From assembly GCA_021298595.1 (NCBI GenBank), contig JAJTHL010000019.1:1-64000 (forward strand): a stretch of 64,000 bases of DNA. The letters run 5' to 3'. The notes under the pieces are model-generated. The model made no database searches and was not told the origin of the DNA. It worked only from the letters and a program-made list of their open reading frames with translations. The translations under genes and the position numbers were made by a program. Below, one piece after another: positions 17,727-25,647 of the stretch (position 1 is the first letter of the stretch; each line of letters begins with the position of its first letter). This DNA comes from Alphaproteobacteria bacterium. GTDB taxonomy: Bacteria; Pseudomonadota; Alphaproteobacteria; Caedimonadales; UBA1908.

Positions 17727-19991
17727 CTACTTTTCACCATTGTGGGCATTGTAAATCAAATTCATATACTCAACGACGCGTTTGTCAGCACGGGTTGTAC
17801 GGTTTTTTTCGAATAACAAAAGCAACGCATCCAACAAGTTAATGATTTCTGGCTCATCACGTGCCTCTTGCAGAGCACGAGGACAACGCTCTAAGTGTGT
17901 GGCAACGAAAAACCGTTGCTCTGGTGTGAGAAAAGGAAAGCGCCTTAGCACGCAAAACAATTTTTGCGGATGATCTCTATATAAATAATCGAAAGAGCCG
18001 ATACAGTATTTTGCCAACTCTTCGCGCACACTCTTATCAGCAACATTCCCCAACAAACTGATTAGTTGTACCATAATCCTATTTTTGGTTGGAGCATCTG
18101 AAAAAGTGAGGCTCGCAGAAGACAAAGGCTGCCTCAAAATCATCTTTACGACCGGCGTGAGGCAGCGGACCATGTGGGCACGCTCCTCCCTTGCAGGAAT
18201 TTTAACCACTTCCTCCATGAAACACGTCAAAATTGAAAAGATGTAGGCGCGCTCAGGCGTACTTAGGACGCGCAGATCATTGCAACCTGTAACCTGCCCA
18301 AGAAATTCATGTGTGAGGTATGCAAACACCTCGCCACGCACCTCGGGTCGTGGCATCTGTGACAAGAGGGTGATGATTTCTGGCAAGGCAGATTTTTGTG
18401 TAAGGTCTTCAATAGTTGACGTCGCTAAAAATTCTGCGATCTCTTTCCTCGTCTGGGGGTGGACAATGGAAAAATGCCCCTTCGTGACTTTTTTCAACAG
18501 ACTTTCTAGGGTGTCAGGCAGCATTTTTTGAAAAGAATTTGTGAGATACGCTTGAACGAAATTTTTCATTACAGGCGCCATGCTCGCAAAGAAGTTTTCT
18601 TCTCTTTGTCGCAAAGTGTGATAATTAATATTTTCCGTAATATGCCTTACCATCAGGTAGATAAAGTTCTTATTTTCTGTGGATAACCCTAAAAAGTCCT
18701 CGCCCGCAACTGTGTCAAAAAACTCTGCAGACAACTGTCTTGCAATAATCTGACAAAATTTTTCATCATTGACATACTTATATAGATCAATCATATGGTC
18801 ATTGGCCGTGTAGGGTGTGAGGAGAGCGGCGACGCATCCCCGTAATCTGGAATGTTTGATCCGAACCAAAGATTGTATCACGTCATGGGTCAAAGAAGGG
18901 TTTGTACGGCGTGACTGATGAATGACCCTTTGAAAATAGGCCCCTAACTCATCTCGTTCTTTTGTGTCTTTTTCCGACAATAACTTCTTTATTGCACTGG
19001 TAAAGTCTTTATGGCAGATCCGCCCTTCTTTCAGGTAAAAGGACATAAAATCAACTGTCAAGAAAGAAACAATCTGTCTTTTATCCCCTTCTGTCATCTT
19101 TTTAAAAAGGGGGGCAAGATACCGTAGCTTTTTCTTTTCATAGTGCGTCAATAAATAGGCCAGTCGCGCCGCGCCCTCTTCTTGCTCAAGAAAACATCCC
19201 AAATAGTCGTGGGCTTTCAAGATTTTTTCTTCTGGATCGTACTGTCGGGCAAACGCTGACCCGACAAACGCCTTCCAAAGCTCTTCCCTCGATTGGACCA
19301 CGAGGTGGTCACGTATAGGGTTTGTCCCAAGGACAAGGGGCACCTTGGTTCGGGCGCTCTCACGTGTGAGTGTGGTCAATGTGATGAGGGTGTGTGGAGG
19401 CAATTCGGTCGGTAAGGAAACGACAGAAGACGTATAAAGATGACAGCTTTTAAGAGTTAAGGCTGGTGGGATGTCTGCCAGCGCTTTAGAAACATCGTTG
19501 GTCCACCCATGGATCGCAAATTTTTTAGAGTTCTTGAGGTCTGGATTCTCTTGCAAGGCGCGGCGCAGTCGACCCATATTTAAGATATTCACCCTAAGGG
19601 GCACGTCATCCATGAGGGCATTGGTGCGCTGACTCACAAGGCGGAGATTGACATGTGTTTCTGGCTCATGGGTTTTACTGAAAATACAAAGCTGCATTTC
19701 ATCGGGAAGTGCTTCAAACAGGCTCACGTCTTCGCGAAGGTCTTGCGCGGACGCGTCGCCGCCTTCATCACCGGACAAACATCTTCTTTTTGGTTCGGGA
19801 CCAGGGTTAAGCTCGCTCGACGTGGGAGCAGGCACCCCAGCGCCAGAAGAGGCCGCTTCTTCAAAAAGCGCGCGGCTCCTCTTGCGGCCCGCCTCTGTTT
19901 CCATCTCGGTGGGGACTGACGCCGCAGCAAGGCCTGCACAAAGGCCGCTCGCGCCTAACATAAAAAAGGATCTAAGTAATTTTTTTTTCAT
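17727..19991 (-). CDS. Exported F-box protein A with NLS-like basic motifs
   Basis: A 754-residue protein. Residues 1-25 form a Sec signal (SFFMLGASGLCAGLAAAS). A disordered linker carries two basic clusters, RKRSR at 36-40 and PKRR at 67-70. Residues 93-130 match the eukaryotic F-box: LFEALPDEMQLCIFSK, then VNLRLVSQRTNALMDD. The remaining 620 residues are helical, possibly HEAT-like, with no enzyme motif. F-box proteins recruit substrates to SCF ubiquitin ligases through Skp1, which bacteria lack, so a host-acting role is likely if the protein leaves the cell. It is paralogous along its length to the gene at 20207. The start ATG has almost no ribosome site. Confidence 0.75.
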   Translation of the reverse strand: MKKKLLRSFFMLGASGLCAGLAAASVPTEMETEAGRKRSRALFEEAASSGAGVPAPTSSELNPGPEPKRRCLSGDEGGDASAQDLREDVSLFEALPDEMQLCIFSKTHEPETHVNLRLVSQRTNALMDDVPLRVNILNMGRLRRALQENPDLKNSKKFAIHGWTNDVSKALADIPPALTLKSCHLYTSSVVSLPTELPPHTLITLTTLTRESARTKVPLVLGTNPIRDHLVVQSREELWKAFVGSAFARQYDPEEKILKAHDYLGCFLEQEEGAARLAYLLTHYEKKKLRYLAPLFKKMTEGDKRQIVSFLTVDFMSFYLKEGRICHKDFTSAIKKLLSEKDTKERDELGAYFQRVIHQSRRTNPSLTHDVIQSLVRIKHSRLRGCVAALLTPYTANDHMIDLYKYVNDEKFCQIIARQLSAEFFDTVAGEDFLGLSTENKNFIYLMVRHITENINYHTLRQREENFFASMAPVMKNFVQAYLTNSFQKMLPDTLESLLKKVTKGHFSIVHPQTRKEIAEFLATSTIEDLTQKSALPEIITLLSQMPRPEVRGEVFAYLTHEFLGQVTGCNDLRVLSTPERAYIFSILTCFMEEVVKIPAREERAHMVRCLTPVVKMILRQPLSSASLTFSDAPTKNRIMVQLISLLGNVADKSVREELAKYCIGSFDYLYRDHPQKLFCVLRRFPFLTPEQRFFVATHLERCPRALQEARDEPEIINLLDALLLLFEKNRTTRADKRVVEYMNLIYNAHNGEK

Positions 19992-20136
19992 CTTAAAAAT
20001 ATAATTGTAATGCCATAAAATATAGATAGAGATTTAAGGAGAATATTCAATAAAATATTCGGGATTTATTATGCTATTTTTGAAACCCCCCTTTCCAAAA
20101 CTGACAAAGTGACCCGCTTTACACCTTGGTCTTCGT

Positions 20137-20153
20137 ACGCGGAAAGACCGCGT
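20137..20153. repeat. Small perfect hairpin between the F-box genes
   Basis: ACGCGG-AAAGA-CCGCGT forms a 6-bp GC-rich stem in the otherwise AT-rich spacer. No T-run adjoins it, and the role is unknown. Confidence 0.3.
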
Positions 20154-20180
20154 GAATATGAGATCCTTTAATCTTCACAC

Positions 20181-20210
20181 TAAAAAAAGGGGGCACCCCC
20201 CTTTTTTTAG
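20181..20210. terminator. Bidirectional terminator overlapping the stop of F-box gene B
   Basis: ggggg-cac-ccccc is flanked by seven A on one side and seven T on the other, so it can terminate either strand. It ends the minus-strand gene whose TAA lies inside the flank. Confidence 0.8.
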
Positions 20211-22396
20211 CTCTTGATCATAAAAGCTAGAAGGGATTTGAGATCCTCTTCTGTTTGAATCCCCACTAAAAGATCGGGATAACTCTCTAGAAACAGCGCG
20301 ACCTGGAGACACGCCACAGGATCTGCCAAAGCGCCAAGCATTCGCACCAAGCTGTCGGCAATCTTGATATTCGCTCTTTGACAAGCGTCGAAAAGAGAGG
20401 AAGAAAGATAGCTTGCCACCTCCGCGCGGGTCGTTTTGTCCAAGATGCTGCCTAGGGCACGACAGAATATGTTTGCACGGCTGCTAGCATAAACATTTGG
20501 GGAGCCATAAGGTACAGTGGATTCTATACTTGCCCTACACACCCTCTTCAAATAGGGGGTCATGATGCCGAACAGCTGGGCCCTGTCTTCCCTTGAAGGT
20601 ATCTCCACCAGTGCGTCAGTAAAATTTGACAAAATACTAGATATGACGGTGTCTTGAACAAAATGACCCTGCACACCAAGAGCACTTCGCATTTCATGAA
20701 ACAGGTCAGGTGAGAGATACTGGGCAATCTCCTCACGAAGCTCGGGGGCTCGCATGCGAGCAAGCAAGGTGATCAGGTCAAATAACTCAGCCCTATAACT
20801 GCCCCCCATAAACTGAGACTTACAAAGAAAGCTGACCATTTCATCCCTCACCTTCAAATCCTTAATCCAGGATAGCCTCTGAGAAAGGTTGAGTACAAAT
20901 TTCTTTATGAAGTCGTATGATGATCCAGGAAATACCTCATCACGTCTCTCTTCATAGAGCGTTTTGTAAAGAGGCGTCATGATCTGAAAAAAATACTCAA
21001 TTCCCTCCTTTGACACGTCACGCGAAAAATTAAAATCCGACGATCTCACTATCTTATAAATGAGACGCTTACGCTGGGGCGCGAGGCCCAAAAAGTCCTC
21101 GCCCGCAAGGGTATTGAAAAAGTCCGGCGAGAGCTCGGCTGCCATAACCCGGCACAAATTTGGATCTTTGAAACGACCCAAGAATGAAACCATCTCTGCG
21201 TCCGCTGTATAGGGGGTGAGGAGGGCAGCAATAAAATCGCGCTTTTCGGTATTTTTGATACGCGCTAAAACGTCCACCGCTTCAGGAGAGAGCATCACGC
21301 CTTTTTTCTTCAAAGCCTGTGATGACACTTTTTTGAAAAAAGCGCCCATGTCATCCCGTTTTTTTACCTGTTTTTTCCCGCGCATGTGTTTTACAAAAGA
21401 CGAAAAATCCGCATGAACAAGAACGCCGTCTTTGACGTACATGGACATGAACTCAGGCGTCAAAAACGAGACAAGATGACCTCTGTCTTTTGGCGCCATG
21501 GCCTGAAGAAGGGTCACAAGATGGGAGAGCTTGCCTTTTTCATAATGGTCCAATAAGAATTTTAAGCGCGCCGCCCCCTCTTCTTGTGCCAAAAAACACC
21601 CCAGCACCGCCTTACCTTTGAAGAATTTTCCCGTGGCATCATACCCGCGCGCGAGCCCAGAGTTCAAAAAGTCCTGCCACAGCGCCTCTTGGGAGCGCAC
21701 GATCACTCGGTCAGTCAGGCCCTTGGAGGCAAGGGCCACCGGGATATCGTTCACGACCTCAACTTCGGTTTGTGTGGTGAGCGTAATTTTTGTGCCGTGG
21801 GGCAGATGATCACCATCAGGAAGCCTGCTGACATCGTTGGTATAAAAATGGGCCCCCTTGAGCACAAGACGACTGGGTATCTGCGCCAGTTTTTGAGAGA
21901 CATCGCACGCCCAGCCGTGGACCATCCATTTAGCTGATTTTAAGGCCTCAGGATTGTCCTGCACCAGCTCATGTAATTTCCCCATATCCGCCACATCAAG
22001 GGAAAGGGGAAATTCATCGGAAAGCGCTTTTGTTTGGCGGTCCACCAGGCGCAAGTTCAGCATGGTCTGTTGATCCTCTAACTTGCTGAAAATAAAGAGT
22101 TTCAGCTCGGGGGGCAAGTCAGCAAACAAGGTAAAGGATTTGGGTGACGGCTCCTCCCCCTCAACGGGGCCAAAGCGTTCATCCACCCGTCGTTTTTTAA
22201 CTGCGGGGCCAGAATTCTCAGCGCCAGAAAGATCATGGTTAAACCCAGTCCCAGGAGGTGTTTGTGCTGGAGCCTCGCGAGCACGCTTTCGCGTTTGATC
22301 CCCGTCCATGTCAAACCGTTTGCTAGCAACACACATGTCGGCACAAAAGAGACTCGTTCCCAGAAGAAATAGGGCTTTTGATAAAGAAATGTTCAT
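20207..22396 (-). CDS. Exported F-box protein B with NLS-like basic motifs
   Basis: The start is placed at ATG 22396, where the signal peptide begins (ISLSKALFLLGTSLFCADMC) and a promoter fits upstream; an extension to 22495 is not needed. The product is 729 residues. Basic clusters RKRAR (36-40) and KKRRVDE (67-73, resembling a classical monopartite nuclear localisation signal) precede an F-box at 92-129 (FADLPPELKLFIFSKLEDQ, then LNLRLVDRQTKALSDE). The rest is helical and aligns with protein A, including GCFL.QEEGAARL and DF.SFVKHM-like blocks. It is divergent from the HicA-domain gene at 22642. The 5' third is copied, truncated, at 25009-25407. Host-directed ubiquitin-ligase adaptor function is inference. 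Confidence 0.78.
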   Translation of the reverse strand: MNISLSKALFLLGTSLFCADMCVASKRFDMDGDQTRKRAREAPAQTPPGTGFNHDLSGAENSGPAVKKRRVDERFGPVEGEEPSPKSFTLFADLPPELKLFIFSKLEDQQTMLNLRLVDRQTKALSDEFPLSLDVADMGKLHELVQDNPEALKSAKWMVHGWACDVSQKLAQIPSRLVLKGAHFYTNDVSRLPDGDHLPHGTKITLTTQTEVEVVNDIPVALASKGLTDRVIVRSQEALWQDFLNSGLARGYDATGKFFKGKAVLGCFLAQEEGAARLKFLLDHYEKGKLSHLVTLLQAMAPKDRGHLVSFLTPEFMSMYVKDGVLVHADFSSFVKHMRGKKQVKKRDDMGAFFKKVSSQALKKKGVMLSPEAVDVLARIKNTEKRDFIAALLTPYTADAEMVSFLGRFKDPNLCRVMAAELSPDFFNTLAGEDFLGLAPQRKRLIYKIVRSSDFNFSRDVSKEGIEYFFQIMTPLYKTLYEERRDEVFPGSSYDFIKKFVLNLSQRLSWIKDLKVRDEMVSFLCKSQFMGGSYRAELFDLITLLARMRAPELREEIAQYLSPDLFHEMRSALGVQGHFVQDTVISSILSNFTDALVEIPSREDRAQLFGIMTPYLKRVCRASIESTVPYGSPNVYASSRANIFCRALGSILDKTTRAEVASYLSSSLFDACQRANIKIADSLVRMLGALADPVACLQVALFLESYPDLLVGIQTEEDLKSLLAFMIKS

Positions 22397-22427
22397 TTTA
22401 TTGTCACAAATTATAAAACCACAATCA

Positions 22428-22456
22428 TGTATATAGGGATCACTCTGGCATTTCAA
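22428..22456 (-). promoter_or_regulatory. Promoter of F-box gene B
   Basis: On the minus strand TTGAAA, a 17-bp spacer and TATACA occur 31 bases before ATG 22396. The same arrangement (TTGAAA-17-TATATG) is kept in the duplicated copy at 25437-25465, supporting the call. Confidence 0.55.
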
Positions 22457-22580
22457 ATGCTCTTTTTTTGAGGAACCTTGCATGACAAAATGCATGGCAT
22501 AAATAAAAATATTTGATTGTTTCAGTTTATCTTGATTTCCTTTTTTAAGGCCCCTTTATAAATAAACAAAAAACAAAAAC

Positions 22581-22611
22581 TTGACAAATTCAAACAGAAA
22601 TAACATATATG
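22581..22611 (+). promoter_or_regulatory. Promoter of HicA-domain gene 1
   Basis: TTGACA is followed at 17-19 bp by an AT-rich -10 (CATATATG). The two tandem paralogues have TTGACA at the equivalent place, which supports the -35; the exact -10 is uncertain. Confidence 0.55.
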
Positions 22612-22641
22612 TATTACTTTTAAACAGAGATATTTGATAAT

Positions 22642-24552
22642 ATGATGAAATTCGCCTTTTCTTTACTTTCCATAGCCCTTCTCGTTGAAACAGGCCATGC
22701 GTGTTTAGGGGACATGGACATCGTAAGGCGTTACCACTCGGGAGCACTTTATAAAGATAATTTTAATGACAAAATGCAATGCATAGCATCACCCAACACC
22801 TTTGCTGATCTTCACGCTGAATTCACCGCCCTAAGGAATAGATTTCCTTACGATAGGACCCTTGCCTTTTATCACGCCCGCGCCAAAATGATGCCAGACT
22901 CACCTCACTTTGCAGAAGGTATCAATGAATTTTGCCACTTGATGTATGTTGAAGACGCCTTAGATGAGTTTCTCCCCCTCGAGATGGCCTCTGAATTAGT
23001 GGGTTATCTGGCCTCATATGTTGTCGCCAATCGAAATATTGGAGATGAATTCAGAATTGTGGCCCAATTATATTGGGACTTCAAAGACCTTTCAGAGGAT
23101 TTGCAGACCAACCCCCGAAGGAATGCCCATAACCAGCATGCTCGAAGAAAGCTCCTCTCTCTTGAAACGCAACTTGGCAATTCTTTTAAAGATTTATATT
23201 CTTTTTTAAAGACTAACCAGGCCATTCGTTGCGCAGATGGGCTAGTATTCACCATCTCCAACAGCTTGATAGCTGGTCATTTTAATGACCTCAATAAAAA
23301 AATAATCACATCACTTTATTTACTTGACGACACGCCTTCCGACTATGTCAAAATGTCTTACGTACAGGCCATACGGGAATCAGACAAATATGCAGAGATT
23401 ATCGATTTGTCCACCCCCCTTGTAGGCATAGAGCTTGATCCGGATCTTCCCTTTCAATCTGCTAAAACATGTAATGTGCTCCTCGTCGCCCGATGTGAAC
23501 AGTACCTATCGACACAGTTTGAGAATGCCCATGTCCACAACCAGCAAAAAGATCTTTTACGCAAACAAATCAGTCTTTTAGAGGACTTGATCAACTATAG
23601 CCAACAAAACAACGTTAGTTATTTACACAATATAACATACTGCTATCTTGATTTAGGTGATTATGAAAAAGCCCTCGAGACTTTTTCAAAAATCAAAAAT
23701 TTGCCCCAAGATGTCTTGGCCAAATCTTCTATCAAGCGCGGACAGCTGGAAGAGCTTCACCAGTATTTAGCTGACAAGACAAACAATACGGAAATCGCAG
23801 CAGAACTTCTTTTGGCCCGCCAGCAAAGAGCCCTTAACAAAAATAAGAAAATTGCCTCTTGCGTTAAACATTATCAAGAGTCTCTAAAAACTAAGGCTCA
23901 AAATTCTTTGCTAGAGGCATCAGAAAAAAAATTATCCGTGTCTTCACCTGCTCATGGCAAGCGTGCTACGAGCACTCAAAAAGATGTGACCAATCTCGAC
24001 ATCGGGGTCACGGATAAGTTGTCAAACGTCTCGACACCCCATGAAACGTCACCTTCTTCAAAGCCGGCAACAGAATCTTTGCAAATACAAAAGACAAAAA
24101 AGAAAACGAGACCCCAATTAAAACAAAAAGTTAATGAGGTTCATCCCCAAACAAAAACGCAGGCAACTGAGCAAACCTATCTTTGTGTCGAGGACGTGAC
24201 CACGAACAAACGCGCCATTGCAACCTTTAATGCCCTTTTTTCAAAATATCTTCCTAGCGTGAAAAGCGATAAAAAAGTCAACATCTCTCTCCATGAAATT
24301 CAAGGGCTTTTCAAAGCACTTGGGCAAAATTATGACCCACAGGCAGGTAAGGGATCCCACAAAAAAGGAACTCTAAAGTTCGAGAAAACGACAACATTCA
24401 GGGATGAGCAGATGGTTATTTTGACGAAATCTACTTACCTTAAGCCGTATTTAATCAAAAAACTCCGTGAGGGTTTTATAAAAGCAGGAGTTTTGCCTAA
24501 AAACGAGGAAATCATTGGGCGGCTTCGCCGTGAAGGTCTCTTATACCCTTGA
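22642..24552 (+). CDS. Exported repeat protein with C-terminal HicA-like domain, copy 1
   Basis: A 636-residue protein. Residues 1-20 form a signal peptide (FAFSLLSIALLVETGHA). The conserved exported head reads CLGDMDIVRRYHSGALY. A helical middle with TPR-like pieces (CYLDLGDYEKALETFSKI near 335) follows, then a Ser/Lys/Thr-rich linker (about 425-510). The tail from VEDVTTNKRA (516) is the best conserved part between paralogues. Residues 548-625 fit the HicA/YcfA small-RNase fold: helix-LFKALG, GKGSHKKGTLKF with the expected catalytic His573, a strand MVILTK, and YLKPYLIKKLREGFIKAG. HicA toxins cleave RNA and are normally about 60 residues and cytoplasmic. No HicB antitoxin is adjacent, so an exported effector is more likely than a toxin-antitoxin pair. 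Confidence 0.72.
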   Translation: MMKFAFSLLSIALLVETGHACLGDMDIVRRYHSGALYKDNFNDKMQCIASPNTFADLHAEFTALRNRFPYDRTLAFYHARAKMMPDSPHFAEGINEFCHLMYVEDALDEFLPLEMASELVGYLASYVVANRNIGDEFRIVAQLYWDFKDLSEDLQTNPRRNAHNQHARRKLLSLETQLGNSFKDLYSFLKTNQAIRCADGLVFTISNSLIAGHFNDLNKKIITSLYLLDDTPSDYVKMSYVQAIRESDKYAEIIDLSTPLVGIELDPDLPFQSAKTCNVLLVARCEQYLSTQFENAHVHNQQKDLLRKQISLLEDLINYSQQNNVSYLHNITYCYLDLGDYEKALETFSKIKNLPQDVLAKSSIKRGQLEELHQYLADKTNNTEIAAELLLARQQRALNKNKKIASCVKHYQESLKTKAQNSLLEASEKKLSVSSPAHGKRATSTQKDVTNLDIGVTDKLSNVSTPHETSPSSKPATESLQIQKTKKKTRPQLKQKVNEVHPQTKTQATEQTYLCVEDVTTNKRAIATFNALFSKYLPSVKSDKKVNISLHEIQGLFKALGQNYDPQAGKGSHKKGTLKFEKTTTFRDEQMVILTKSTYLKPYLIKKLREGFIKAGVLPKNEEIIGRLRREGLLYP

Positions 24553-24672
24553 GTAGCCTCTCTTGTTTGGTCCACGAGTTAGGGTCGATAAAAGAACTAT
24601 AAACTACATAGGATTGTGTTTCTTTTTAATCTCTAGTTGATATTTGGGATGTCATGAACGCACAAAATGTCC

Positions 24673-24707
24673 CTCACCCTCCTTAAAAAAAGCTCTCGGA
24701 GGGTGAG
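24673..24707. repeat. Hairpin downstream of HicA-domain gene 1
   Basis: CTCACCCTCC and GGAGGGTGAG form a perfect 10-bp stem with a 15-base loop, 120 bases after the stop. No long T-run follows; it may stabilise or end the transcript. Confidence 0.4.
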
Positions 24708-24845
24708 CGCTTTATCCATTGACATGGGCGCGAATGAATTACACAAGCCATACCTAATCTAATTTTTGTGTTCGATAGAAGCTGACAGAATTAAAATAAG
24801 TATTAATTTCTAACTTTACTTTTATCCTCAAAATGAAAAACAAAA

Positions 24846-25050
24846 ATGAAACTTTTATTTAAAGCTATGGCTTTGATTTTTATCTGGACCTCTCGTTATG
24901 CTTCTTTCCTGACATTGATCTTGTAAGACACTAGCAATCAGGCGCTGTCTATAAGGTGACCTTCAATGACAAGGGCGCGTGCGTAACTGCCCTTGAAAAC
25001 CTAGTGGCCTAGGACCTGCGATTCACGGCTCTTGAAGAGACATTCCTTCC
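24846..25050 (+). pseudogene. Remnant of a fourth HicA-domain-family gene (5' part only)
   Basis: ATG 24846 opens a signal peptide (MKLLFKAMALIFIWTSRYA). After a frameshift the sequence reads DIDLVRH, TAG, QSGAVYKVTFNDKGACVTAL and a second TAG. This aligns with DVDLVRRYKSGALYTENFDEQGAC of the intact copies. The similarity breaks off where the F-box remnant on the opposite strand begins (about 25065). At least one frameshift and two stops make it dead. Confidence 0.75.
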
Positions 25051-25407
25051 GATACCGAACTGCACCTTCAGCATGGTCTGCTGGTCCTCTAGCTTGCTGA
25101 AAATGAGAAGTTGCAGCTCGGTGGGCAGATCAGCAAACAAGGAAAAGGATTCAGGTGACGCTTCCTCGCCCTCAACGGGATCAAAGCGTGCATCCACCCG
25201 TCGTATTTTAACTGCGGGGCCAGAATTCTCAGCGCCAGAAAGATCATGGTTAAACCCAGTCCCAGGAGGTGTTTGCGCTGGAGCCTCGCGAGCACGCTTT
25301 CGCGTTTGATCCCCGTCCATGTCAAACCGTTTGCTAGCAACACACATGTCGGCACAAAAGAGACTCGTTGCCAGAAGCAATAGGGCCTTTGATAAAAACA
25401 TGTTCAT
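25009..25407 (-). pseudogene. Truncated duplicate of F-box gene B
   Basis: From ATG 25407 it encodes about 114 residues nearly identical to the N-terminus of F-box protein B: the signal peptide, RKRAR, a variant basic cluster KIRRVDA, and the first part of the F-box (FADLPTELQLLIFSKLEDQQ). Homology stops abruptly at TML, and 19 unrelated residues lead to a stop. The junction near 25066 abuts the HicA-family remnant on the other strand. The F-box is incomplete, so function is unlikely, although the short frame and its promoter remain intact. Confidence 0.85.
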
Positions 25408-25436
25408 TTTATTGTCACAAATTAGAAAACCAGAAT

Positions 25437-25465
25437 CATATATAAGGATCACTCTGGCATTTCAA
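25437..25465 (-). promoter_or_regulatory. Duplicated F-box promoter
   Basis: TTGAAA-17 bp-TATATG on the minus strand is the copy of the element at 22428-22456 and has the same spacing to the start codon region. Confidence 0.5.
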
Positions 25466-25586
25466 ATGCTCTTTTTTGGAAGAACCTTGCGTGAGAAAAT
25501 GCATAATGTAAATAAACATATCCGATTTTAGCAGTTTATCTTGATTTTTTTAAGGTCACTTTATAAATAAACAAAAAAACAAAAAT

Positions 25587-25616
25587 TTGACAAATTGATG
25601 CAAAAACAAAATATAT
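25587..25616 (+). promoter_or_regulatory. Promoter of HicA-domain gene 2
   Basis: TTGACA, a 17-bp spacer and AATATA lie at the position equivalent to the promoter at 22581; surrounding bases are also conserved. Confidence 0.55.
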
Positions 25617-25647
25617 GTATTACTTTTAACCAGAGATATTTGATAAT

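Noticed and set aside
17487-17816. 109-codon plus-strand frame with hydrophobic stretches upstream of ctrA.
   Set aside because: It runs through a strong terminator into the antisense of the F-box gene, has no ribosome site, and its second half is a shadow.
20207-22495. Longer start for F-box protein B at 22495.
   Set aside because: It would put 33 polar residues before the signal peptide and place the start codon upstream of the likely promoter at 22428-22456.
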